From positions 62,001 through 126,000 of the forward strand of contig CACCLG010000001.1 of assembly GCA_902546765.1 (NCBI GenBank): 64,000 bases of DNA, read 5' to 3'. Both the position numbers and the translations under genes were made by a program. A model generated the notes under the pieces. The model was not told where the DNA came from, ran no database searches, and saw only the letters and a program-made list of their open reading frames with translations. The DNA is from an uncultured Pelagibacteraceae bacterium (GTDB lineage: Bacteria; Pseudomonadota; Alphaproteobacteria; Pelagibacterales; Pelagibacteraceae). This document shows positions 18,326 through 26,188 of the stretch, in pieces (the first letter of the stretch is position 1; every line of letters begins with the position of its first letter).

Positions 18326-19651
18326 CTATAATCTATAACTTTTTGCTACTAGTTCTATGGGATGTAAAGCCTCATCATTATTAATGTTTGTATCCTCGGC
18401 AAGCTGTTTGATATGTTTTCCTGCCAATGGACAATCTGATGCCATATATTTATTGTTTTTTCTTTTAACTGCGCTGACCGTATTTTTCGCGACTTTAACT
18501 GCAGTGTCGTGTGTTTGTTTCATCACTCCAAAAGTCCCACCGTGACCGGCACATTTTTCAATTAAATCAATTTTTATATTTGGAATTAATTTAAGCATAT
18601 CTCTTGCTTTATTACCCATATTCTGAGCTCTGGCATGGCATGCGTGATGTACGGTCACTCCGCCGTCTATTTCCTGCATTCCTTTTACTAATCCCTCTTT
18701 GTTTGCTATATCAACAATATATTCATCAATATCAAAAGTATTTTTTGATAATTTTTTTATATCTTCGTCATTTGGTAGGAGAAGTGGCCATTCAAATTTA
18801 AACATCAAACCACAGCTAGCAGTCAAAGTTATAACTTTATAGCCTTTGTCTATAAAACGGATTAGTTCTTTTGACACTAATTTAGCTTGTTTAATTACCT
18901 TATCTGGATCAGCTTGTTCAAGATAGGGCATTCCACAACAACCAGCGTAAGAATGTTCAACTTCAACATTATTATGATTTAAAACTTTTAGTGCAGCTTC
19001 TCCTGTAGTTTTTTTATTAAAATTTACAAAACAAGTAGAATAAATCACAACTTTTCTATTTGTTTCCTCAGCTAATTTCTTTTTCTTAAACTTTTTAAAA
19101 TAATTTGAAAATGTTTCACTATTATACTTTGGTAATATTGCTCTCTTATCAATGCCTGTTAAAAATTCTAAGACTTTACGGAAAAAAGTATTTTTTATGT
19201 TTGAAAACCAATTAATTATGCCACTAAACATAACTCCAATATTTCCGTTACGGTCTATGTTGGCCAACTGCTTTGTAATATTAGAGATCTCACCATTTTT
19301 TCTTTGAAGCATCCGGTATCGAAGCATTAAATGTGGAAAATCTAAATCAAATTCATGAGGAGGAACGTAGGGGCACTTAGTCATAAAACACATATCACAT
19401 AAAGTACAAGCATCGACGACTGGTTTGAATTTATCACTTGATAAAGATGATACTTCACCATCCTCGGACTCATCAATATAATCAAATAGTTTTGGAAAAC
19501 TATCACATAAGTTAAAACATCTTCTGCAACCATGACAAATATCAAAAACTCTTCTCATTTCTTGATCCAACTTTTGTGGTTCTAGAAAATCTGGATCTTT
19601 AAAATTTATTGGATGTCTTATTGGTGCTTGTGTACTACCTTCTTTGCTCAT
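18326..19651 (-). CDS. heterodisulfide-reductase/GlpC-like Fe-S oxidoreductase
   Basis: 441 residues. Two N-terminal 4Fe-4S motifs: C39-x2-C42-x2-C45-x3-C49 and C82-x2-C85-x2-C88-x4-C93P. Two CCG-type cysteine domains follow, with YAGCCGMPYLE near 240 and EKCAGHGGTFGVMK near 365, as in GlpC, LutA and HdrB. A soluble electron-transfer protein coupled to an unknown partner. The set with rubrerythrin upstream and DUF3501 downstream suggests it feeds or drains electrons of the rubrerythrin; this is inference from gene order. Confidence 0.88.
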   Translation of the reverse strand: MSKEGSTQAPIRHPINFKDPDFLEPQKLDQEMRRVFDICHGCRRCFNLCDSFPKLFDYIDESEDGEVSSLSSDKFKPVVDACTLCDMCFMTKCPYVPPHEFDLDFPHLMLRYRMLQRKNGEISNITKQLANIDRNGNIGVMFSGIINWFSNIKNTFFRKVLEFLTGIDKRAILPKYNSETFSNYFKKFKKKKLAEETNRKVVIYSTCFVNFNKKTTGEAALKVLNHNNVEVEHSYAGCCGMPYLEQADPDKVIKQAKLVSKELIRFIDKGYKVITLTASCGLMFKFEWPLLLPNDEDIKKLSKNTFDIDEYIVDIANKEGLVKGMQEIDGGVTVHHACHARAQNMGNKARDMLKLIPNIKIDLIEKCAGHGGTFGVMKQTHDTAVKVAKNTVSAVKRKNNKYMASDCPLAGKHIKQLAEDTNINNDEALHPIELVAKSYRL

Positions 19652-19721
19652 TTGATTTAGTATAAAGAATTCAAATAAATATGAATAATAAAATTATTAT
19701 TTATTAAATTTATTGATTTGT

Positions 19722-19749
19722 TTTAGTGGACATCTTAATGTCCACTAAA
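19722..19749. terminator. 12-bp perfect hairpin after rubrerythrin gene
   Basis: Arms TTTAGTGGACAT and ATGTCCACTAAA enclose a 4-base loop, 6 bases past the rubrerythrin stop codon. There is no U-tract on the minus strand, so it is a weak intrinsic terminator at best and may instead protect the rubrerythrin mRNA 3' end, giving more of it than of the downstream Fe-S genes. Confidence 0.5.
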
Positions 19750-19755
19750 TTAAAT

Positions 19756-20172
19756 TTAAGCGATACTTTCTAAAGTTTTTTGAAACTTACCTGCGTGAGA
19801 TTTTTCAGCTTTTGCTAATGTCTCAAACCAATCAGCTATTTCATCAAAACCTTCTTCTCTAGCTGTTTTTGCCATACCAGGATACATATCTGTATACTCG
19901 TGTGTTTCACCTTCAATAGCAGACTCTAAATTTGCCTTAGTTTCACCAATTGGTTTACCAGTTGCTGGATCTCCGACTTCTTCTAGATACTCAAGATGCC
20001 CGTGTGCGTGACCAGTTTCACCCTCTGCAGTTGATCTAAAAACTGCAGCTACATCGTTAAAACCTTCTACGTCTGCTTTTTGAGCGAAATATAAATATCT
20101 TCTATTAGCTTGGCTTTCTCCTGCGAAAGCAGCTTTCAAGTTTTCCTCTGTTTTACTTCCTTTTAATGACAT
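19756..20172 (-). CDS. rubrerythrin (ferritin-like domain only)
   Basis: 138 residues from ATG 20172, chosen because a strong AAAGGAG Shine-Dalgarno (20180-20186) lies just upstream. The four-helix di-iron domain has ligand segments AFAGESQANRRY (E19), AEGETGHAHGH (E50-H56), EGETHEYTDMYP and KAEKSHAGKF. The C-terminal rubredoxin domain of classical rubrerythrins is missing, so electrons must come from another protein; the downstream Fe-S oxidoreductase is a candidate. Likely role: peroxide reduction. The promoter overlaps a perfect inverted repeat with the Irr-type half-site. Confidence 0.92.
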   Translation of the reverse strand: MSLKGSKTEENLKAAFAGESQANRRYLYFAQKADVEGFNDVAAVFRSTAEGETGHAHGHLEYLEEVGDPATGKPIGETKANLESAIEGETHEYTDMYPGMAKTAREEGFDEIADWFETLAKAEKSHAGKFQKTLESIA

Positions 20173-20193
20173 AATTAATCTCCTTTGAGAAAA

Positions 20194-20221
20194 CATATAA
20201 TCATTCTAAACTACATGTCAA
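20194..20221 (-). promoter_or_regulatory. rubrerythrin promoter
   Basis: On the minus strand a perfect TTGACA (20216-20221) is followed 16 bases later by TATATG (20194-20199). A start near 20187 would give a very short leader holding the Shine-Dalgarno. The spacer between the two boxes contains one arm of the inverted repeat, and the other arm abuts the -35 box. Confidence 0.6.
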
Positions 20222-20233
20222 CAGTTTAGAATG
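20202..20233. promoter_or_regulatory. inverted-repeat operator, probable Irr (iron-control-element-like) site
   Basis: CATTCTAAACT (20202-20212) and AGTTTAGAATG (20223-20233) are perfect 11-bp inverted arms with a 10-base spacer. The TTTAGAA/TTCTAAA half-site is that of the alphaproteobacterial iron control element recognised by Irr; irr is the adjacent gene. Here the two halves face outward rather than forming one compact palindrome, so either two overlapping degenerate sites or a variant geometry is present. It brackets the -35 box, which would suit repression. Confidence 0.6.
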
Positions 20234-20279
20234 GTTTTAATATAATTTATATAGTATTGTTATTATTGATTTTTTTTTG

Positions 20280-20699
20280 CTACTGATTATCAGTATCAAG
20301 TTTTACTAAAACTTCTACAGATTTAACTTTTTTTCCAGGAATTGATTTTTTAATATTAATTGGACCCACGTCAACTTCATCTAAATCAATCAATTTTTTT
20401 TCTGATATATCATAAAAATGATGATGGTCTGTAACATTTGTATCAAAATAACTTTGATTTGAGTCTATTGGAATTTCTTTTAGGTATCCTTTTTTTTCGA
20501 ATGCGTGAATAGTATTATAAACAGTAGCTAAAGATATTTTTTCATTTGCCTCGGTTTCAATTATTTTAACAAGGTCATTTATTGTAAAATGAAATGTTAC
20601 CTCTTTATTAAATAAAACTTCACAAATCTTTATTCTTTGCTTCGTTGGTCTCAAACCAGAGTTTCTTAATTTGTTGATAAATTCAACTGTAGTAGTCAT
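20280..20699 (-). CDS. irr: Fur-family iron response regulator, Irr type
   Basis: 139 residues. N-terminal winged helix (NSGLRPTKQRIKICEVLF and ISLATVYNTIHAFEKKGYL), then the Fur dimerisation domain with the histidine run H92-H94 (TDHHHFYDI) that in Irr proteins is linked to metal/haem sensing. The divergent arrangement with fabA is typical for Irr in alphaproteobacteria. In that group Irr represses or activates iron-use genes under iron limitation. TTTAGAA half-sites lie in front of both this gene and rubrerythrin, suggesting autoregulation and control of rubrerythrin. Confidence 0.85.
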   Translation of the reverse strand: MTTTVEFINKLRNSGLRPTKQRIKICEVLFNKEVTFHFTINDLVKIIETEANEKISLATVYNTIHAFEKKGYLKEIPIDSNQSYFDTNVTDHHHFYDISEKKLIDLDEVDVGPINIKKSIPGKKVKSVEVLVKLDTDNQ

Positions 20700-20703
20700 T
20701 TGT

Positions 20704-20724
20704 AATTTATAATAATTCTAAACT
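20704..20724. promoter_or_regulatory. 21-bp near-palindromic Irr-like operator between irr and fabA
   Basis: The right half ATTCTAAACT is identical to the rubrerythrin operator half-site; the left half AATTTATAAT matches its reverse complement at 8 of 10 positions around one central base. It lies just 5 bases upstream of the irr start and overlaps the -35 region expected for a fabA promoter with -10 TATAAT at 20735-20740. Confidence 0.55.
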
Positions 20725-20755
20725 ATTTGTATATTATAATTAAGTTAAATCAAGT

Positions 20756-21271
20756 ATGAAGATTACAAATATGAAAAAAAACTCGTTTAGTTACGATGAG
20801 TTAATTAGCTGCGCAAATGGCGAGCTATTTGGACCTGGTAATGCGAAATTACCATCTCCTCCAATGCTTATGTTTGATAGGATATCGGAAATTGATGAAA
20901 ATAAAGGCTTTTTTAATAAAGGAGTTATTAAAGCAGAGCTTGATATTAAAGAGGATTTGTGGTTTTTTGACTGCCACTTTAGAGAAGATCCAGTGATGCC
21001 TGGTTGTTTAGGTCTTGACGCTATGTGGCAGTTAGTAGGTTTTTATTTAGGATGGCTTGGAAACCCTGGTAGAGGAAGAGCATTAGGCGTAAGCACCGTA
21101 AAATTTACTGGTGAAGTTCTAAAAAATGTCAAAATGGCAACATACGAAATAGACATGAAAAGAATTTTAATTAAAGGAGAAACAACTGTTGGACTAGCAA
21201 ATGGTATTTTATGTGCGGACGGTAAAAAAATATATTCAGCAGAAAACTTAAAAGTAGGATTATTCAAATAA
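20756..21271 (+). CDS. fabA: 3-hydroxydecanoyl-ACP dehydratase/isomerase
   Basis: 171 residues; an in-frame ATG at 20771 is an alternative start. Dehydrates 3-hydroxyacyl-ACP and isomerises trans-2- to cis-3-decenoyl-ACP, the branch point for unsaturated fatty acids. Hot-dog fold with catalytic H74 ([11 protein letters not shown]) and D88 (LGLDAMWQ); [10 protein letters not shown] near 24-33 is typical. Stop overlaps the fabB start by one base. The operon fabA-fabB-fabI diverges from irr. Confidence 0.97.
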   Translation: MKITNMKKNSFSYDELISCANGELFGPGNAKLPSPPMLMFDRISEIDENKGFFNKGVIKAELDIKEDLWFFDCHFREDPVMPGCLGLDAMWQLVGFYLGWLGNPGRGRALGVSTVKFTGEVLKNVKMATYEIDMKRILIKGETTVGLANGILCADGKKIYSAENLKVGLFK

Positions 21272-22482
21272 TGAGAAGAGTAGTTATTACAGGAATTGGT
21301 ATTGTCTCTTGTTTAGGAAACAATCAAGATGAAGTTCATCAATCGTTATTAAATTCAAAATCAGGAATTTCATTTTCAGAAGAATATAAAGAGCATAACC
21401 TTAGAAGTCACGTTCATGGTAAACCAAATATTAAACTTCAAGATCATGTAGATAGAAAAACGATCCGTTTCATGGGATCTGGTTCTGCATATAATTATAT
21501 AGCAATGAAAGAAGCAATTACAGATTCTGGTCTTGAAGAAATGGATGTAAGTAACTTCAAGACAGGAATTGTTATGGGATCAGGAGGTCCATCAATCGAG
21601 AACGTTGTTTTGTCAGTTGATAAAACACGAGCAAAAACTCCAAAATTAATGGGTCCATTTATTGTTCCAAGAACAATGGCAAGTACCGCATCTGCAACTC
21701 TTGCTGTGCCATTTAAAATTAAAGGCATGAATTACACAATGAGTTCAGCTTGTGCAACAAGTGGACATTGTATTGGTCATGCAAGTGAATTAATTCAAAT
21801 GGGTAAACAAGATATTGTTTTTGCCGGAGGTAGTGAGGAATTACATTGGGCTATGACAGCAATGTTTGATGCCATGACTGCTCTATCCTCAAAATATAAT
21901 GATACTCCAGAAAAAGCATCTAGAGCATATGACAAAACTAGAGATGGTTTTGTAATTGCTGGAGGAGCAGGTGTTTTGGTAATGGAAGAATACGAACACG
22001 CAAAAGCAAGAGGAGCTAAAATATATGCTGAACTAACAGGATATGGAGCAAGCTCAGATGGATATGATATGGTAGCACCATCTGGAGAAGGTGCTGTTAG
22101 ATGTATGAAAATGGCTCTATCAACATCGAAAAACAAAATTGATTATATCAATACACACGGAACCTCAACTCCTGTTGGAGATATTACTGAATTAAATGCA
22201 GTAGGCGATGCATTTGGTGAAGATATTCCAAAAATAAGTTCTACAAAATCTTTATCTGGTCATCCATTAGGTGCTGCTTCAGTTCATGAAGCAATTTATA
22301 GTTTAATTATGATGAAAAATAGTTTTATTACAGCATCTGCAAATATTAATGATATGGATGAGGATGCAAAAAAATATCCAATTGTAACTCAAACAGAAAA
22401 AAATGTGTCGCTTAACTCAGTAATGTCAAACAGTTTTGGATTTGGTGGAACAAATGCTACTTTAATATTTGAGAAAGTGTAA
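21271..22482 (+). CDS. fabB: 3-oxoacyl-ACP synthase I
   Basis: 403 residues, the KAS I length. Elongates acyl-ACPs, including the cis-unsaturated branch made by FabA. The Cys-His-His catalytic set is seen: C161 (SSACATSGH), H296 ([11 protein letters not shown]) and H331 ([12 protein letters not shown]); the C-terminal [12 protein letters not shown] is typical. Three bases separate it from fabI. Confidence 0.97.
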   Translation: MRRVVITGIGIVSCLGNNQDEVHQSLLNSKSGISFSEEYKEHNLRSHVHGKPNIKLQDHVDRKTIRFMGSGSAYNYIAMKEAITDSGLEEMDVSNFKTGIVMGSGGPSIENVVLSVDKTRAKTPKLMGPFIVPRTMASTASATLAVPFKIKGMNYTMSSACATSGHCIGHASELIQMGKQDIVFAGGSEELHWAMTAMFDAMTALSSKYNDTPEKASRAYDKTRDGFVIAGGAGVLVMEEYEHAKARGAKIYAELTGYGASSDGYDMVAPSGEGAVRCMKMALSTSKNKIDYINTHGTSTPVGDITELNAVGDAFGEDIPKISSTKSLSGHPLGAASVHEAIYSLIMMKNSFITASANINDMDEDAKKYPIVTQTEKNVSLNSVMSNSFGFGGTNATLIFEKV

Positions 22483-22485
22483 TCC

Positions 22486-23271
22486 ATGAGTTTAATGAAA
22501 GGCAAAAAAGGATTGATCATGGGAGTTGCAAATGAAAGATCCATTGCATGGGGTATTTCACAAAAATTATCTGAAGCGGGAGCCGAGCTTGCATTTACTT
22601 ATCTAGGCGATGCTTTGAAAAAAAGGGTAATACCTTTAGCAGAAAAGCTAAATTCAAATGTGACTTTTAGTTGTGATGTAGAGAAAAAAGACGATGTAGT
22701 TAAATTATTTGAAGATGTAAAATCCAGCTGGGGTGAGATTGATTTTGTTGTTCATGCAATAGCGTTTTCAGATAAATCAGAGCTTTCCGGTGAATATTTG
22801 AATACAACAAGAGAAAACTTTCAAAGAAGCATGCTTATTTCATGCTTCTCTTTTACTGAGGTAGCTAGAGAAGCATCAAAGATAATGAAACCCAATGGAA
22901 GCATGATCACCTTAAGTTACGAAGCAAATAAAGCAATTCCTAATTATAATGTTATGGGAGTTTGTAAAGCAGCACTAGAATCTAGTGTAAAATACTTAGC
23001 AAGAGATTTGGGTGCTAAACAAATAAGAGTAAATGCAATTAGCGCAGGACCTATTAAAACATTAGCTGCATCAGCAATTGGTGATGCAAAATTCTTATAT
23101 AAATGGAATGAAGACCATTCATTTCTTAAAAGAAACGTTGATATTCATGATGTAGGAAATTCTGCATTATACTTACTAAGTGATCTAGCAGGTGGTGTTA
23201 CTGGTGAAATTCACTATGTAGATGCTGGGTACAACAAATTAGGTATGCCAGATCCCAAAAATATTTCTTAA
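22486..23271 (+). CDS. fabI: enoyl-ACP reductase (NADH)
   Basis: 261 residues. Short-chain dehydrogenase fold with the FabI-specific N-terminus GLIMGVANERSIAWGI and the catalytic pair Y154-x6-K161 (YNVMGVCK), plus NAISAGPIKTLAASAI near 185. Reduces trans-2-enoyl-ACP in the last step of each elongation cycle. It is followed directly by a tandem-repeat and hairpin-rich gap; the first repeat unit shares the last A of its stop codon. Confidence 0.96.
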   Translation: MSLMKGKKGLIMGVANERSIAWGISQKLSEAGAELAFTYLGDALKKRVIPLAEKLNSNVTFSCDVEKKDDVVKLFEDVKSSWGEIDFVVHAIAFSDKSELSGEYLNTTRENFQRSMLISCFSFTEVAREASKIMKPNGSMITLSYEANKAIPNYNVMGVCKAALESSVKYLARDLGAKQIRVNAISAGPIKTLAASAIGDAKFLYKWNEDHSFLKRNVDIHDVGNSALYLLSDLAGGVTGEIHYVDAGYNKLGMPDPKNIS

Positions 23272-23300
23272 AATTTAGTTAAATTTAGTTAAATTTAGTT
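23271..23300. repeat. three perfect tandem copies of a 10-mer
   Basis: AAATTTAGTT occurs three times in a row starting at the last base of the fabI stop codon, followed by a partial AAAC. The array is too short and lacks spacers, so it is not CRISPR. It is a likely slippage product or the 5' flank of the hairpin region beyond. Confidence 0.85.
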
Positions 23301-23308
23301 AAACTTTT

Positions 23309-23331
23309 TAGGGGCGTTCTGTTTCCCCCTA
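23309..23331. repeat. hairpin 1 of a duplicated element
   Basis: Stem TAGGGG/CCCCTA with an 11-base loop. Bases 23310-23323 (AGGGGCGTTCTGTT) are identical to 23438-23451 in hairpin 2. It is far more GC-rich than its surroundings. No U-tract follows on either strand, so it is not a standard intrinsic terminator. Confidence 0.6.
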
Positions 23332-23371
23332 TAATTTAAATACTAACAGAAAATAAAGACTTTTTGAAACA

Positions 23372-23393
23372 CTTCAATGTATTCTTCAATGTA
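23372..23393. repeat. 10-bp direct repeat
   Basis: CTTCAATGTA occurs at 23372-23381 and again at 23384-23393 with TT between, inside the fabI-pnp convergent gap. Downstream, CCTTTTGGAAA and CCTTTGGAAA (ending near 23438) also repeat, so most of this gap is built from short duplications. Confidence 0.6.
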
Positions 23394-23438
23394 AATTCCT
23401 TTTGGAAATAGACTGGAGACATAGGAAACCTTTGGAAA

Positions 23439-23463
23439 GGGGCGTTCTGTTGCCAGGTGCCCC
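23439..23463. repeat. hairpin 2 of a duplicated element
   Basis: Stem GGGGC/GCCCC with a 15-base loop; the left side and loop start share the 14-mer AGGGGCGTTCTGTT with hairpin 1. A small CCTTT-GG-AAAGG palindrome (23429-23440) abuts it. It lies 17 bases past the pnp stop on the minus strand, so it may help end or protect pnp mRNA, but no U-tract is seen. Confidence 0.6.
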
Positions 23464-23479
23464 AGACCTCAAATTTTAA

Positions 23480-25552
23480 TTAAATTATTGCCTGTTTAAT
23501 TGAAAGTTTAACTTTTCCTCTATCAAATCCAATGACTTTAACTTTAACCTGATCACCTTCTTTAACAACATCAGTTACTTTAGCCACTCTTTTGTCAGCA
23601 AGTTCTGAGATATGAACAAGTCCATCTTGTTTACCTAAGAAATTAACAAATGCACCAAACTCCATAATTTTCATAACTTTCCCATTATAAATTTTATTTA
23701 ATTCAGCTTTTGCAGTCAGATCTTTAATCATCTGCATTGCTTTGTTTCTAGACTCTTCATCCGGTGCTGCTACAGTTACTTCACCTTCGTCATTAATATC
23801 AACTTTAGCACCTGATACTTCAACGATTTCTCTTATTGTTGCTCCACCTTTTCCAATGACAGTTGCAATATCTTTTTTATCTACAGATATTTTTTCCATT
23901 TTTGGTGTGTGTTTTCCTACATTATCTCTAGATTTAGAAAGTGCTTTGTTCATCTCCCCTAAGATGTGAATTCTTCCTTCTTTTGCTTGATTTAAAGCCT
24001 GCTCCATTATTTCAAAAGTGATACCAGTAATTTTTATATCCATTTGAAGAGAAGTAATTCCATCTTTTGTTCCAGCAACTTTAAAGTCCATATCTCCCAG
24101 ATGATCTTCATCTCCTAGAATGTCAGATAAAACACTAAAATCATCACCTTCTTTGATTAATCCCATTGCGATCCCTGCAACAGGTTCTTTTATAGGAACA
24201 CCAGCATCCATTAATGCTAATGATGTTCCACAAACAGTTGCCATTGAAGAAGAACCATTAGACTCTGTAATCTCAGAAACTATTCTAAAAGTATATGGGA
24301 AGCTTTCCTTTGATGGTAACGATGAATTTATTGCTCTCCAAGCAAGTTTTCCATGTCCAATTTCCCTTCTGCCTGTTCCAATTCTTCCAGTTTCTCCAAC
24401 TGAAAAAGGTGGAAAGTTGTAGTGAAGCATAAATCTTTCTTTTTGCAATCCATCTAAACTTTCAATTTTTTGTTCATCATCAGATGTACCAAGGGTAGTA
24501 GTAACAATTGCTTGTGTTTCTCCTCTTGTAAATAATGCAGATCCATGAACTCTTGGAAGAATTCCTACTTCACACATTATTGGTCTAACATCTGCTAAAC
24601 CTCTTCCATCAATACGATTTTTATTTTTTAATATGTCAGTTCTAACGATTGTTTTTTCAAGATTTTTAAGCTGTGAGTTTACATCTAAGTCTGTATAATT
24701 TTCATTTTCTTCATACAGTTTTTTAGCTTTATCAGTTATTTCTGAAATCATATTTGATCTTTCCTGCTTATCTCTAATTGAAAATGCCTTCGTAAGATCT
24801 GCAGTAAATTCATCTTCTAATTTTTTCTTAACTTCAGAAAGATCTTTCTTCTCAACAACCCATTCATCTTTTCTACATTCTTTGGCTAAATCCTCTATCA
24901 TTTGAATAACTGGCACAAAGCCTTCGTGACCAAATTTTACAGCATTTAACATTTCTTCCTCTGTTAAACCATTTGCCTCTGACTCTACCATTAAAACCGC
25001 ATCTTTAGTTCCTGCTACAACTAGATCTAATTTTGAATTTTTGAGTTCAACTTTAGATGGATTTAAAACATATTTTCCATCTATAAAACCAACTCTAGAT
25101 GCCCCAACAGGTCCTAAAAATGGCATACCTGAGATTGCTAGAGCTGTTGATGAAGCAATAATTGATAAAATATCTGCTTCATTTTCTTTGTCATAAGAAA
25201 TTACAGTTGGAAGCACTTGTACTTCATTTTTGAATTCATCTGGAAACAAAGGTCTGATCGGTCTGTCAATTAATCTTGAGATTAATGTTTCACTCTCTGT
25301 TGGCCTTGCTTCTCTTTTAAAATATCCACCAGGAATTTTTCCTGCTGCATAATATTTTTCTTGATAATTTACTGATAAAGGAAAGTAATCTACATCTGGA
25401 TTTACTTTTTTTGCTCCAACAGCTGTCGCTAATACAACTGTTTCACCACATTGCGCAATAATTGCACCATCTGCTTGTCTTGCAATTTTTCCTGTTTCTA
25501 AACTTATCTTTTTCCCTGCTACTTCTATTTCCTTCTTTACTACCTTAAACAT
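23480..25552 (-). CDS. pnp: polyribonucleotide nucleotidyltransferase
   Basis: 690 residues. Phosphorolytic 3'-5' exoribonuclease: two RNase PH domains (about 1-140 and 310-545) around an all-alpha domain, a KH domain with [12 protein letters not shown] near 560, and a C-terminal S1 domain ([19 protein letters not shown] near 625). FTRGETQA and [14 protein letters not shown] mark the active core. It is the last gene of the minus-strand nusA-infB-rbfA-rpsO-pnp unit, 11 bases after rpsO. Confidence 0.97.
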   Translation of the reverse strand: MFKVVKKEIEVAGKKISLETGKIARQADGAIIAQCGETVVLATAVGAKKVNPDVDYFPLSVNYQEKYYAAGKIPGGYFKREARPTESETLISRLIDRPIRPLFPDEFKNEVQVLPTVISYDKENEADILSIIASSTALAISGMPFLGPVGASRVGFIDGKYVLNPSKVELKNSKLDLVVAGTKDAVLMVESEANGLTEEEMLNAVKFGHEGFVPVIQMIEDLAKECRKDEWVVEKKDLSEVKKKLEDEFTADLTKAFSIRDKQERSNMISEITDKAKKLYEENENYTDLDVNSQLKNLEKTIVRTDILKNKNRIDGRGLADVRPIMCEVGILPRVHGSALFTRGETQAIVTTTLGTSDDEQKIESLDGLQKERFMLHYNFPPFSVGETGRIGTGRREIGHGKLAWRAINSSLPSKESFPYTFRIVSEITESNGSSSMATVCGTSLALMDAGVPIKEPVAGIAMGLIKEGDDFSVLSDILGDEDHLGDMDFKVAGTKDGITSLQMDIKITGITFEIMEQALNQAKEGRIHILGEMNKALSKSRDNVGKHTPKMEKISVDKKDIATVIGKGGATIREIVEVSGAKVDINDEGEVTVAAPDEESRNKAMQMIKDLTAKAELNKIYNGKVMKIMEFGAFVNFLGKQDGLVHISELADKRVAKVTDVVKEGDQVKVKVIGFDRGKVKLSIKQAII

Positions 25553-25563
25553 TTATTTCCTAC

Positions 25564-25812
25564 TTACTTCCTTAGATTTAGTTTTGATATTACTTCTTTA
25601 TAAGACTCGATTTTATTTTTCTTTAAATAGTCCAATAGTTTCTTCCTTCTATTAACAGCTCTCAATAAACCTACTGATGAGTGTTTATCTTTCTTAAACT
25701 GTTTAATATGTTTTGATAGGTTCTCAATTTTATCTGTCAATTGAGCAACCTGAACTTCAGACGACCCTGTATCTTTGTCATGGATCGCAAGTTCTTTTGC
25801 TTTTTTTGCCAT
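25564..25812 (-). CDS. rpsO: 30S ribosomal protein S15
   Basis: 82 residues from the second of two adjacent ATGs (25812; 25815 is the other). KDTGSSEVQVAQLTDKI and LRAVNRRKKLLDYL are the S15 signatures for binding the 16S rRNA three-way junction. The N-terminus is several residues shorter than the usual 89-residue protein. An AAGG Shine-Dalgarno lies at 25821-25824. truB, normally between rbfA and rpsO, is absent here. Confidence 0.96.
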   Translation of the reverse strand: MAKKAKELAIHDKDTGSSEVQVAQLTDKIENLSKHIKQFKKDKHSSVGLLRAVNRRKKLLDYLKKNKIESYKEVISKLNLRK

Positions 25813-25822
25813 CATATTATCC

Positions 25823-26188
25823 TTATTTATTTGTTTGTTTTATTAAGTTTTCAATTTTTTCAGCATAATCAAATGAGTCATCTTTTACGAAATATAGTTT
25901 TGGTAAAAACTTCATAACTATTTTCTTTGAAAGTACTTTTCTAATTACAAATGAAAATTCTTTTAATTTTGCAACAATATCATCGGCCTCTCTACCACCT
26001 AAAGGCATAACAAATATTTTTGCAGTTTTTAAATCTGGAGACATTCTAACTTCAGTAACTGTGATTTCTTTTGTTGATAAAGGCAGTTTCGCTTCATCTC
26101 TTATAAATAACATGCCCAAAGCTTGCTTTATCATTTCACCCACTCTTAATTGTCTTTGTGTTACTGGTTTACCTAAACTTGTCATCAA
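25823..26188 (-). CDS. rbfA: ribosome-binding factor A
   Basis: 121 residues. Cold-shock and 30S maturation factor with a KH-like fold; RQLRVGEMIKQALG at the N-terminus and the MPLGG...PKLYFVKDDSF segment at the C-terminal end are recognisable. The start overlaps the infB stop as ATGA (26185-26188), and it ends 7 bases before the rpsO start, leaving no space for truB. Confidence 0.92.
   Translation of the reverse strand: MMTSLGKPVTQRQLRVGEMIKQALGMLFIRDEAKLPLSTKEITVTEVRMSPDLKTAKIFVMPLGGREADDIVAKLKEFSFVIRKVLSKKIVMKFLPKLYFVKDDSFDYAEKIENLIKQTNK

Noticed and set aside
23271..23300. CRISPR-like repeats
   Set aside because: The three 10-mers are contiguous with no spacers, and there are no cas genes in the window.
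23360..23380. GAAACACTTCA as a parS-like site
   Set aside because: It lacks the TGTTTCACGTGAAACA symmetry; only a short GAAAC segment matches.
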